This document shows positions 7,151-12,906 of a stretch of DNA of 12,978 nt, one piece after another. The stretch is taken from assembly GCA_947259685.1 (NCBI GenBank), contig CAMYNC010000103.1, positions 1 through 12,978 on the forward strand, in the 5' to 3' direction. The DNA is from an uncultured Desulfuromonadales bacterium (GTDB lineage Bacteria; Desulfobacterota; Desulfuromonadia; Desulfuromonadales; Geopsychrobacteraceae). Positions within the stretch are counted from its first letter, which is position 1; each line of letters starts with the position of its first letter. Under the pieces are notes generated by a model. That model was not told the origin of the DNA, did no database searches, and saw only the letters and a program-made list of their open reading frames with translations. The translations under genes and the position numbers were made by a program.

Positions 7151-7195
7151 TTTATCGGATTGATAAAAGTTAGATACTATCTGTAATGCAGATAG
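7151..7195. promoter_or_regulatory. two LysR-type dyads between the efflux and regulator genes
   Basis: Two inverted repeats lie in the 144-base divergent region: TTTATC-GGATT-GATAAA (7151-7167) and CTATCTG-TAATG-CAGATAG (7177-7195). Both contain the LysR T-N11-A pattern with a five-base centre, and their centres are 27 bp apart. An outer ATCTA/TAGAT pair (7147-7151/7171-7175) surrounds the first. This fits a recognition plus activation site bound by the LysR product at 7233. Confidence 0.65.
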
Positions 7196-7232
7196 GTCGT
7201 GATTTGTTTAAAACTGCCGGAGAATAAATCCT

Positions 7233-8117
7233 ATGAGACTATCCCTCGATCACCTGGAAGCTTTCGTGGCAGCGGCCGAGACCGGCTCCTTTTCGGCCGC
7301 CGCTCGCAAGCTTGGTAAGGCGCAATCGGCTGTAAGCACCGCGGTGGCAAGCCTTGAGATCGATCTTGGCGTTCAACTTTTTGACCGTAGTGGCAAATAC
7401 CCGGCCATAACCGGGGAAGGGGAGGTCCTGCTACGCGAGGCCCGGACCATCCTCGTCCGCTGCATCGATTTTCAGGACCGCGCTTGTGCATTTTCCGAAA
7501 ACATAGACGCCCGAATTCGGATTGCGGTGGACGAGATTGTCCCGCATCACGCCTTTGTCGAAGTCCTGGAGCGGTTCGGTGAGGTTTTTCCGGAGACGCA
7601 ACTGGAGGTCCTCTACGGTACGCTGATGGATATCCAGACCCTGGTCGAGGAAGACCGGGCGGACATGGGCCTGCTGATTCCCATCGACTTTCCGGATAAG
7701 ACCGTTTCGGCTCGCCTGGTTGCCTACATGCCCTATTGTCCCGTGGCAGCACCTGAACACTCCCTTACCAGACTGATTGAGGTCACCCCGGCGGACCTTG
7801 AGTCCCACCGCGAACTCATCATCACGAGTCGGGGCGGAGAACGCATTCCCGACCCCGTCATCTTTGGCAGTCGAACCTGGATGATCGAGAGTAATTACGT
7901 CATCCGGGACCTAGTGCGAAAGGGTATGGGCTATGCGTTTTTGCCACGCCACCTGGTGGAAGAGGACATCGCGGCCGGACACTTGGTTCGCCTGCCGGTC
8001 ACCATGGAACAGACGGCCCACCAGGTGCCGGTCTACCTGGTCTGGACTTTGTCCAAGCCACTTGGAAAAGCAGGCAAGTGGTTGCAGGAGGAATTGGCCA
8101 AAATTGAATGCGGTTAG
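7233..8117 (+). CDS. LysR-family regulator, AceR-like by position
   Basis: A 294-residue LysR-type regulator. Residues 1-65 are the winged helix-turn-helix with the classic pattern LDHLEAFVAAAETGSFSAAA and QSAVSTAVASLEIDLGVQLFDR, followed by a linker helix. Residues about 90-290 form the periplasmic-binding-like effector domain, beginning at IRIAVDE. It is read divergently from the PACE efflux gene, so it most likely senses a pump substrate (a polyamine, diamine or biocide) and activates the pump, as AceR does for AceI. A GGAGA motif ends nine bases before the ATG. Its last codons lie about 75 bases before the possible alternative-pairing structure at 8193-8264. The effector is inferred, not shown. 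Confidence 0.92.
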   Translation: MRLSLDHLEAFVAAAETGSFSAAARKLGKAQSAVSTAVASLEIDLGVQLFDRSGKYPAITGEGEVLLREARTILVRCIDFQDRACAFSENIDARIRIAVDEIVPHHAFVEVLERFGEVFPETQLEVLYGTLMDIQTLVEEDRADMGLLIPIDFPDKTVSARLVAYMPYCPVAAPEHSLTRLIEVTPADLESHRELIITSRGGERIPDPVIFGSRTWMIESNYVIRDLVRKGMGYAFLPRHLVEEDIAAGHLVRLPVTMEQTAHQVPVYLVWTLSKPLGKAGKWLQEELAKIECG

Positions 8118-8192
8118 GATGGAATGCATAGAGTGGAGGGAAAAGAAAAGCTATTTTGTCATTGATTGACACCGAATGGGTAATGGACCAAC

Positions 8193-8268
8193 GGGCGCTT
8201 GCAGTCTTGTTTCTCACCATTTCCAGCATATAAAGCGCCCCAGCCTGTCAATTGAGCCGGGGCGTTTT
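8193..8268 (+). terminator. terminator with a possible competing upstream strand
   Basis: CGCCCC-a-GC (8236-8244) pairs with GC-c-GGGGCG (8256-8264), followed by TTTTAAT, a good terminator for the LysR transcript. The 5' arm is part of AAGCGCCC (8233-8240), which is also perfectly complementary to GGGCGCTT (8193-8200). The RNA could therefore adopt two mutually exclusive folds, like an attenuator, although no gene follows closely. Confidence 0.6.
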
Positions 8269-8864
8269 AATATGTTGTCCGATAATGAGGGATCCTAGTT
8301 TGGCTAGGGATAAATAGCACACTCAATCCAGGCAGGGACCCCCTTAGATATTGTCATTTTTGGCCTTTCGCTAGTTAATTTTCGAGGCTTCATGCCGACC
8401 GATCTGGAGCTTTTTCCTTCCAAAAATCGGGAATTTCATTTTGAGAATTGGATATTGAGGACTTTTTCTTGATGAAATGGGGAGATATGAAAGGATATTT
8501 GAGAAGGATTTCGGCCTGTCAAATATCAGGATTTCACTTATGAGAGGGCAAAATCGGCCAATTTCCAGAGGGGGGTTCATATATGCAAAGATTTGAGACC
8601 AAGTGCATGTCGGTCGAAGCGGTTACTGGAAGGGGCCTCTTTAACCACGTAAAAAGCCCATGATTACCAGATCATGGGCTTTTCTTGAAATAGGGCATTT
8701 GTCAGACCGTTTTTACTGGAAGTGGCGATATTCAAGATATGCTCAGTCTGTCCAACCTTCTGACCTGTAATTCAATGTGGAGCAACTTTCGAGACGTTTA
8801 CGATTGATTGGCGGATTTGGACTAAAAACACCCACGATCAATGTCCGACAAGTCTAGATATCTC
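8269..8864. other. gene-poor region with inverted repeats
   Basis: I see no convincing gene. An inverted repeat GATATTTG/CAAATATC lies at 8494-8501/8520-8527. A 26-codon frame starts at ATG 8583 behind a GAGGGGGG run and ends at 8661 inside the hairpin at 8652; it may be the tail of a lost gene. The 14-mers TTACTGGAAGGGGC (8623-8636) and TTACTGGAAGTGGC (8713-8726) differ at one base and flank that hairpin. The stretch reads like decayed or rearranged DNA. Confidence 0.4.
8652..8685 (+). terminator. strong terminator-like hairpin
   Basis: AAAAGCCCATGAT (8652-8664) and ATCATGGGCTTTT (8671-8683) form a perfect 13-bp stem with a six-base loop. It has A and T tracts on either side, so it could work in both directions. 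There is no intact gene next to it; it may belong to a lost gene ending near 8661. Confidence 0.7.
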
Positions 8865-8903
8865 GGAGGAGAAAATGATGGCCACCTGGTAACGGGTGGC
8901 CAT
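8865..8903 (+). other. five-codon mini-ORF inside a hairpin
   Basis: GGAGGA (8865-8870) is followed at good spacing by ATG ATG GCC ACC TGG TAA (8875-8892), encoding MMATW. The same bases form a perfect 9-bp hairpin ATGGCCACC/GGTGGCCAT (8878-8886/8895-8903) followed by TTCTTG. It may be a leader peptide with an attenuator for the gene at 8983, or the start of a deleted gene next to a terminator. Confidence 0.4.
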
Positions 8904-8982
8904 TTCTTGTTTGTCGTGTAAACTTTTAAAGGATTACATTGTTTTTGTTCACAGGAGTCTATTGTTTGACGGAGTGTTTGCA

Positions 8983-9186
8983 ATGCCATTGAGAATCGAT
9001 GTTGAGTTGAAAGATGGAGCGGTCTGCCTGATGGGAAAGAAAGCCTTTCATGTATTTCTATCACTAGATAAAGTCGCCAAATTCAAGCGGTCGAATGGTT
9101 GGATTGTTGTTGGTGAGGGGCCGCAGAGAGACTTGGAAAAAGACAGCGATTATACTTTCTTTGCTGAACGCAGGGGATTCTTTTAA
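8983..9186 (+). CDS. 67-residue hypothetical protein
   Basis: A small soluble protein I cannot assign to a family. The start at 8983 is supported by GGAG (8971-8974) eight bases upstream; the frame is open further upstream but the extra 29 residues look non-coding. The sequence alternates short strands and turns: MPLRIDVELKDG, AFHVFLSLDKVAKFKRSNGW, IVVGEGPQRD, then DYTFFAERRGFF. This suggests a small beta-rich fold with a basic KFKRSNGW patch. It stands alone between hairpins, with no operon partner, and is bounded by an 11-bp direct repeat GGTGGCCATTT (8895-8905 and 9236-9246). It is probably a real gene, given its ribosome binding site and protein-like composition. Confidence 0.55.
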   Translation: MPLRIDVELKDGAVCLMGKKAFHVFLSLDKVAKFKRSNGWIVVGEGPQRDLEKDSDYTFFAERRGFF

Positions 9187-9235
9187 GGCTCGTGTACAGC
9201 AGGAAGACCTCAAACATTCATAACCACATAGAGCC

Positions 9236-9260
9236 GGTGGCCATTTTATTATAAGCCACC
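9236..9260. repeat. short inverted repeat after the 67-residue gene
   Basis: GGTGGC (9236-9241) and GCCACC (9255-9260) flank a 13-base AT-rich loop, 49 bases after the stop at 9186. There is no T tract, so it is at best a weak terminator or processing signal. Confidence 0.35.
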
Positions 9261-9271
9261 ATCCGTAAGAC

Positions 9272-9308
9272 AAAAACGGCCCGACCAGATACCAAATGGT
9301 TGGGCCGT
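9272..9308 (-). terminator. terminator of the minus-strand HTH gene remnant
   Basis: ACGGCCCGACCA (9276-9287) and TGGTTGGGCCGT (9297-9308) make a 12-bp stem with one G-T pair and a nine-base loop. The T tract (TTTTTG) is on the minus strand, so it ends a leftward transcript. It lies 15 bases past the stop of the remnant at 9324-9497. Confidence 0.75.
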
Positions 9309-9323
9309 CTCACATGTTGTGAT

Positions 9324-9497
9324 TTAGGTGGAGGCTGCTGCCGAATTGAGCGCAGCCTCCGCTTGTCGGTCTTTCTGGGTCTGCTCGACAGATTTCTTGT
9401 CCAGCTTCGCCGCCAGCCTGCAAACCGTCGCCCTCGAAACATTGAGCTGGCGAGCAAAATCCTCTTTGCTGGGAATGTTTACGAAGCTAGAATCGAT
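9324..9497 (-). pseudogene. 3' remnant of a helix-turn-helix protein gene
   Basis: The minus strand is open for 57 codons with no usable start codon; an in-frame stop precedes it at 9498-9500. The translation, beginning IDSSFVNIPSKEDFARQLNV and continuing SRATVCRLAAKLDKKSVEQT, contains a clear helix-turn-helix (PSKEDFARQLNVSRATVCRLAAKL), then a charged Ala-rich tail ending AAST. The intact terminator at 9272-9308 follows it. It looks like the C-terminal end of a DNA-binding protein, perhaps a phage, plasmid or transposon regulator, whose 5' part was replaced by the DNA that now carries the flavodoxin gene. It could be a short real gene only if it used a non-standard start. Confidence 0.6.
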
Positions 9498-9543
9498 TTA
9501 TCCGAGTAGAAAAGGTTCAGTCACGTGTGGTGAGAGGTAATCG

Positions 9544-10008
9544 ATGGCGACGGGGAAAACAATTCTTGTGATATATCATTCCCAGGGCGGTACCATGGAG
9601 GAAATGGCCAAACGGTTTGCCGCTGGTGCCGCACGGGAGGAAAGTATAACCGTTAACCTGAAACCGGCTGGGGAAGCGACCCTTGCTGATCTGCTAGGGT
9701 GCAGCGCCATTGCTGTAGGCTCTCCGGAATATTTTGGTACCATGGCGGGTATGATCAAAGACTTTTTTGACCGTACATACGAAGAGGCAAAAGAGAAAAC
9801 CGTTGGCCTGCCTTTTGTCGTCTTTGTCTGTGCAGGCAATGACGGACGAGGAGCTATTACGCAAATAGAGCGACTTGCCACAGGTTGCCGGTGGCAGAAA
9901 GTGCAGGAACACTTGCGGGTGGTTTCTCCCCCATCCGACGAGGGTTTTAAACGATTGGAGGAACTCGGACAGACCCTCGCCGCAGGAATTGATCTCGGCA
10001 TCTTCTGA
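9544..10008 (+). CDS. flavodoxin-like FMN-binding protein
   Basis: A 154-residue cytoplasmic protein with the flavodoxin fold. The first strand TILVIYHSQGGTMEEMAKR (6-24) ends in the FMN phosphate loop SQGGT (13-17). AIAVGSPEYFGTMAGMIKDF (55-74) is the second FMN loop with an aromatic stacking residue, and FVVFVCAGNDGRGA (91-104) is the third. This pattern is closer to the WrbA/NADPH-dependent FMN reductase group than to small electron-carrier flavodoxins, so it may be a quinone or flavin reductase; the substrate is unknown. AGAGG lies six bases before the ATG. A helix-turn-helix remnant on the other strand lies directly upstream, and a terminator follows 15 bases after the stop. Confidence 0.88.
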   Translation: MATGKTILVIYHSQGGTMEEMAKRFAAGAAREESITVNLKPAGEATLADLLGCSAIAVGSPEYFGTMAGMIKDFFDRTYEEAKEKTVGLPFVVFVCAGNDGRGAITQIERLATGCRWQKVQEHLRVVSPPSDEGFKRLEELGQTLAAGIDLGIF

Positions 10009-10022
10009 CTTGCGACAAAAGT

Positions 10023-10046
10023 AAGCCCCGGCATGATCCGGGGCTT
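10023..10046. terminator. terminator after the flavodoxin-like gene
   Basis: AAGCCCCGG (10023-10031) and CCGGGGCTT (10038-10046) form a perfect 9-bp stem with a six-base loop. The T-rich side (TTACTTTTGTC) is on the minus strand, the plus side being CTTCGACATTTC, so it may act in both directions. A near-copy lies at 12597-12620. Confidence 0.65.
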
Positions 10047-10083
10047 CGACATTTCTGCATCTCGAAAGTGGTATATTTACGAG

Positions 10084-10638
10084 TTGTGTGAGAGGAGAAA
10101 ATGAAGCTACTGGAAGACATTGTCGTTTGCGATTCGATCGAAATCCACACGACACCTGAGAAGATTTTCGGGTTCTTCCTTCAGATTGTCGATGATGCAA
10201 GCTACCAAGCCTGGCATCCCGAGGACCATGTAGCCTTTCGCTGGATCAAAGGTGAGCCTTGGCAAGAGGGATCTGTTGCGTATGCCGAAGAGTACATCCA
10301 CGGAAAGCTGCACAAGTTCAAGTTCTTCGTCAAGAAAGTCGTCTCGAATCGGGAGATCGAACTCGTGCCACTCTCCCGTTTTCTTCGAATCTACTTCCCC
10401 CGAAACACGCTCTTGATCGAGCCGCGTGACGGCTCATGTGTGTTCACTGCGACCGGCGTGCTTCGCGTGGGACGCTTGGCCAAGCTGCTGGCGAGAAACA
10501 AACTTGAGTATGGGCTTTCAAGTGTCAGGAAGCATATGAAGGAAGAGGGGGAGAACCTGAAGCGGATTCTCGAGAGCGGGGAATTACACAACCAAGCAGT
10601 CGAGGCGACATCCTGAAGGCCGCGCCTCACTGCAATCG
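10084..10638 (+). mobile_element. lone integron gene cassette
   Basis: A 555-bp unit with the layout of an integron cassette. Its 5' boundary is G^TTGTGT (10083-10089), 17 bases before the start codon, and its 3' boundary is the G of the R' core GTTATGC (10638). If excised and circularised, its attC would read ACACAAC...GTTGTGT, a perfect 7-bp core pair, which is the signature of a true cassette. It carries one promoterless-looking gene in the usual orientation. There is no attC before 10083, no attI, and no integrase in the window, so it is probably inserted at a secondary GTT site. Confidence 0.72.
10101..10616 (+). CDS. SRPBCC/START-like ligand-binding protein, cassette-borne
   Basis: A 171-residue cytoplasmic protein with the helix-grip pattern of SRPBCC (polyketide cyclase/START-like) proteins. 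The strand SIEIHTTPEKIFGFF (12-26) starts the fold, AWHPEDHVAFRWIKGEPWQEGSVAYAEE follows (38-64), and the last long helix is about 124-160. Such proteins bind hydrophobic ligands; neither ligand nor reaction can be told. AGGAG lies just upstream of the ATG. The final residues NQAVEATS and the stop codon are encoded by the attC, a common property of integron cassette genes and a sign that the C-terminus is recombination-derived. A -10-like TATATT (10072-10077) upstream lacks a good -35, so expression may be low at this site. Confidence 0.85.
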   Translation: MKLLEDIVVCDSIEIHTTPEKIFGFFLQIVDDASYQAWHPEDHVAFRWIKGEPWQEGSVAYAEEYIHGKLHKFKFFVKKVVSNREIELVPLSRFLRIYFPRNTLLIEPRDGSCVFTATGVLRVGRLAKLLARNKLEYGLSSVRKHMKEEGENLKRILESGELHNQAVEATS

Positions 10639-10644
10639 TTATGC
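10586..10644 (+). other. attC recombination site (59-base element)
   Basis: R'' ACACAAC (10586-10592), spacer CAAG, then L'' CAGT-c-GAGGCG (10597-10607). Next come a 15-base variable terminal loop, L' CGCCTCACTG (10623-10632), spacer CAATC, and R' GTTATGC (10638-10644). L'' and L' pair over 10 bp with one extra base (c10601) in L'', the extrahelical base that orients strand choice by the integron integrase. R' fits GTTRRRY at six of seven positions. Total length is 59 bases. The SRPBCC stop TGA (10614-10616) is in the loop. Confidence 0.75.
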
Positions 10645-10659
10645 GAATGAAAGAAAAAA

Positions 10660-10938
10660 ATGAATTTGGTATTTACAGCCAAAGAAGTTATATATTCTGA
10701 AGCCTTAGGTGGCGATATAGAACAAGTTTCCTTCAGAGAGGAACCTGAGCCAGAATTAGATTACAGTAAGAGAAATTGCCCACTCCCACCACCCATAAAG
10801 TCGAGAGCACCAAAATGTCTGGGGCAATATTTCAATTTCAAGCAGCCTTTTTTACGGGCATATCAAATTCAGCATCGTTGGTTGCGACTCTCATATCCGG
10901 ATACCACTCTTCAAACTGATCCCGTAGTTCACCGTTGA
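10660..10938 (+). CDS. interrupted hypothetical ORF downstream of attC
   Basis: A 92-codon frame starting 16 bases after the attC R' core. The first 45 or so residues look protein-like (MNLVFTAKEVIYSEALGG, then EPEPELDYSKRN). Beyond position 10795 the frame enters an inverted-repeat segment and overlaps an opposite ORF, and the translation loses that character. I read it as the 5' part of a gene, perhaps from a second cassette, interrupted near 10795. No attC with the expected R'' GCATAAC is present to confirm a second cassette. The ribosome binding site is weak (AAAGAAAAAA). No family recognised. Confidence 0.35.
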   Translation: MNLVFTAKEVIYSEALGGDIEQVSFREEPEPELDYSKRNCPLPPPIKSRAPKCLGQYFNFKQPFLRAYQIQHRWLRLSYPDTTLQTDPVVHR

Positions 10939-11003
10939 GCTCTGCCGTTCTTGTCTGTAACAAATAGTGTGCCCCAGACATTTTGGTGCTCTCCAATAAA
11001 GTC
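10795..11003. repeat. 24-bp inverted repeats with flanking 8-bp direct repeats
   Basis: Positions 10803-10826 and 10970-10993 are perfect 24-bp inverted repeats 143 bp apart; they begin GAGAGCACC and end GGGGCA. They are flanked by the direct repeat ATAAAGTC at 10795-10802 (adjacent) and 10996-11003 (after two extra bases, CA). This resembles a miniature inverted-repeat element with target-site duplication, or an invertible segment. The two-base asymmetry is unlike a clean transposition. Each repeat carries an ATG (ATGTCTGGGGCA) behind a GAGAG motif, pointing inward. Confidence 0.55.
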
Positions 11004-11041
11004 AACGATGTCAATGGGTACGAAGTTTCTGGTACCCACAC
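10838..11041 (-). CDS. small hypothetical ORF crossing the inverted repeat
   Basis: A minus-strand frame of 67 codons from GTG 11041, which has AAGGA six bases upstream and begins 17 bases after the antiporter stop, so it could be co-transcribed. An alternative start is the ATG at 10981 inside the inverted repeat, with GGAGA upstream, giving 47 residues (MSGAHYLLQTRTAEL, then DQFEEWYPDMRVATNDAEF). The centre looks protein-like; the YLLQTR...FEEWY arrangement loosely recalls small dimeric alpha-beta-barrel proteins, but the product is far too short for that fold. It is probably a fragment. Confidence 0.3.
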   Translation of the reverse strand: MWVPETSYPLTSLTLLESTKMSGAHYLLQTRTAELNGELRDQFEEWYPDMRVATNDAEFDMPVKKAA

Positions 11042-11058
11042 CTCAAATCCTTGTCCGG

Positions 11059-12318
11059 CTACTTATACGGTTTGGATTGCGCCTCTTCCATCAGGCGGCA
11101 GAAACTCTCCTTCTCCTCGAGGCTGCAGGTTCGGGTCACCGCCCAGCGCAGCAGGATCGGGGTGAGCAGGGTGGTGATAAAGGCCATCAGGATCAGCCCG
11201 GAAAACTGGGTCGGGGAGAGCAGCGGCTCGGCGATTTTGCCGGCGGCCAGCATCTCATCGCTCAGTTTGATCACCACCGTGGCCACCACCAGCTCCACCG
11301 CCCCCCGTCCGTTCATGCCGATGCCGATCACTGTCGCCTCTCGGCGGCTCAGCCCGCCGAGCCGGGCGCCGGCGGCGCAGCCGACGACTTTGCCGATAGT
11401 TGCGATCAGCGTCAGGGCGAGCCCGAAGAGCCAGAAGGGGAGAGTCCATTCGACGTGGATGTGAAAGGAAAGGGAGGCGAAGAAAATCGGCACCAGAAAC
11501 CCGGAGCTCAGGCCGTAGAACCGGTCGCTGATGGCGTTGTAGACCTGTTCGTCCATCATCTCCTTGCGGACGAACTGGCCGGCCAGAAAGGCGCCGATCA
11601 CAAGGTGAAGACCGGCGATTTCTGCAAGGCAGGCCATGGAGAGGGCGACCACCATGGCAAAGGTGAAGCCCTTGGCCTGGTAATCGTCGAGTTTGCGGGT
11701 CAGCACCGGCATGACGAAGTGGCCGAGGGTAATGGTGGCGCCGAAAAAGAGCACCACCTTGGCGATGATAAGCCCCACTGCCGCTGCCTCTATGGTGCCG
11801 CTACGGGCCAAGCCGAGAAGCACCGAAAGGGTGCAGAGCGAGAGGATGTCATCGACGATGGCCGCCCCCATGATGATATGGCCGACGTTGGTGTGCTGAA
11901 TGCGTAAGGACTGCAGGATTACCGCCTGCACGGCAATGGCTGTGATCGAAAGCCCCATGCCGACGAAGAGGGACTGGTAGACGGTGCCCCCGAAAAGCAG
12001 GCACAGGCCGTAACCGAGGGCGAAGGGGAGGAAAAAACCGCCCACTGCCACCAGCAGCGACTCCCAGAAATGACCAAGGAGCTCCCAGGGATCCATTTCC
12101 ATTCCGGCATAGAACATGGCAAATAAGATGCCTAGTTCGGCCAGAAACTCGAGGGAGGCGGAAGGTTCGATTAGACCGAGGACTGGTGGTCCGAGAATCA
12201 GGCCGGCAAGGATCTCTCCGAGCATAGCCGGCAGCTGAAACCGTTCAAAGGCCCTTCCGAAGACCCAGGCCACCCCGAGGATCAGCAGGATATCGATGAT
12301 TAACGATTCGTTGAGCAT
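11059..12318 (-). CDS. CPA2-family cation:proton antiporter
   Basis: A 419-residue inner-membrane protein with about 12 hydrophobic segments, belonging to the KefB/Na+-H+ exchanger group of monovalent cation:proton antiporters. Marks are LPAMLGEILAGLILGP (29-44), the membrane ion-binding aspartates D156-D157 in GAAIVDDILS, LHLVIGAFLAGQFVR (237-251), and GMNGRGAVELVVA (334-346). The C-terminus ends soon after the last helix without an NAD-binding RCK/TrkA-N domain, unlike full KefB/KefC, so it is a channel-only member; the ion (Na+ or K+) is unclear. The ATG at 12318 is preferred because the 25 extra residues of the longer TTG-initiated frame are not antiporter-like. GC content is clearly higher than in the adjoining 10.6-11.0 kb segment. 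Confidence 0.92.
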   Translation of the reverse strand: MLNESLIIDILLILGVAWVFGRAFERFQLPAMLGEILAGLILGPPVLGLIEPSASLEFLAELGILFAMFYAGMEMDPWELLGHFWESLLVAVGGFFLPFALGYGLCLLFGGTVYQSLFVGMGLSITAIAVQAVILQSLRIQHTNVGHIIMGAAIVDDILSLCTLSVLLGLARSGTIEAAAVGLIIAKVVLFFGATITLGHFVMPVLTRKLDDYQAKGFTFAMVVALSMACLAEIAGLHLVIGAFLAGQFVRKEMMDEQVYNAISDRFYGLSSGFLVPIFFASLSFHIHVEWTLPFWLFGLALTLIATIGKVVGCAAGARLGGLSRREATVIGIGMNGRGAVELVVATVVIKLSDEMLAAGKIAEPLLSPTQFSGLILMAFITTLLTPILLRWAVTRTCSLEEKESFCRLMEEAQSKPYK

Positions 12319-12583
12319 GTCTCTGTTCCGAGAAAGGGCGGCTTCGGGCGTAACCCTCGGGTCAAAGACCCCACTCCAAACCCCTCTGCTCAACTATAGC
12401 ACCCTTTTTCAAGGAGGCGCCGGGAGACGATTCAATTGACGGTGTTGGACCAATACGAGGGTCGGCAACGATTCGTGCGATAAGGCCCAATGACCACATA
12501 GCTGCGGAAACGGCCAACTTTTGACATAGCCATTATATATATGGTTGATCGCCTTCCTGAAGGCCCCTAACCTCTACTTTTTG
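12319..12583. other. upstream region of the antiporter gene
   Basis: No gene recognised. On the minus strand a consensus -10 TATAAT lies at 12537-12532, within a short palindrome CCAT-N7-ATGG, but its -35 is poor; it could serve the antiporter with a long leader. A small palindrome GCCTTC-CT-GAAGGC lies at 12551-12564. Confidence 0.35.
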
Positions 12584-12596
12584 TTGTGACATAAGT

Positions 12597-12620
12597 AAGC
12601 CCCGGTCATAGCCGGGGCTT
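12597..12620. terminator. terminator after the Pmp3/YqaE-like gene
   Basis: AAGCCCCGG (12597-12605) and CCGGGGCTT (12612-12620) form a perfect 9-bp stem with a six-base loop, 13 bases past the stop of the minus-strand gene at 12634. The stem matches the one at 10023-10046, and the adjoining bases are also shared. Confidence 0.7.
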
Positions 12621-12633
12621 TTATGTGTCAGAG

Positions 12634-12795
12634 CTATTTGTTTTTCGCGATAACCCAAATCCCATGAACGATGCCGGGAATATAGCCCAATATTGTCAAA
12701 ATGATATTGATCCAAAAGTGTTTGCCGATCCCCACCTGCATGAATACCCCCAAGGGCGGGAGTAGGATTGTGATGATGATTTTAAGGATCTCCAT
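12634..12795 (-). CDS. Pmp3/YqaE-family small membrane protein
   Basis: A 53-residue membrane peptide with two hydrophobic helices. The N-terminal helix contains the family signature LLPPLGVFMQVGIGKHFWIN (about residues 11-30), and the second helix is IILTILGYIPGIVHGIWVI (31-49), ending AKNK. Pmp3/YqaE proteins are stress-linked proteolipids that affect membrane potential and cation balance in yeast and plants; bacterial roles are poorly known. The start has an AGAGGTGA ribosome binding site directly upstream. It is read in the same direction as the antiporter, with a terminator between, so it has its own transcript. An overlapping frame at 12533-12715 is a shadow. Confidence 0.92.
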   Translation of the reverse strand: MEILKIIITILLPPLGVFMQVGIGKHFWINIILTILGYIPGIVHGIWVIAKNK

Positions 12796-12906
12796 AGTCA
12801 CCTCTTTTCCGTTTTAGCATAATGACATTTAAGCATGATCTGCCACCAGATCAATAGGCACAACCAAGTTTCAAAAGTCGTAAATTTTTGCTGATTCTTT
12901 AGTGTA

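Noticed and set aside
8371..8580. A 69-codon minus-strand open frame
   Set aside because: No ribosome binding site, no family resemblance, and composition typical of AT-rich non-coding DNA with repeats.
10009..10083. An attC belonging to the flavodoxin gene, making it a cassette too
   Set aside because: No L''/L' arms complementary to the bases before GTTGTGT at 10083 are present; only an ordinary terminator stem is seen.
10639..11058. A second complete integron cassette after the attC
   Set aside because: The ORF at 10660 starts at cassette-like spacing, but no R'' complementary to GTTATGC (GCATAAC) and no attC fold could be found downstream.
10951..11907. A 318-codon plus-strand open frame
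   Set aside because: It lies antisense to the well-supported antiporter; its translation is low-complexity (H, G, Q, D rich) as expected from the reverse of GC-rich membrane-protein codons.
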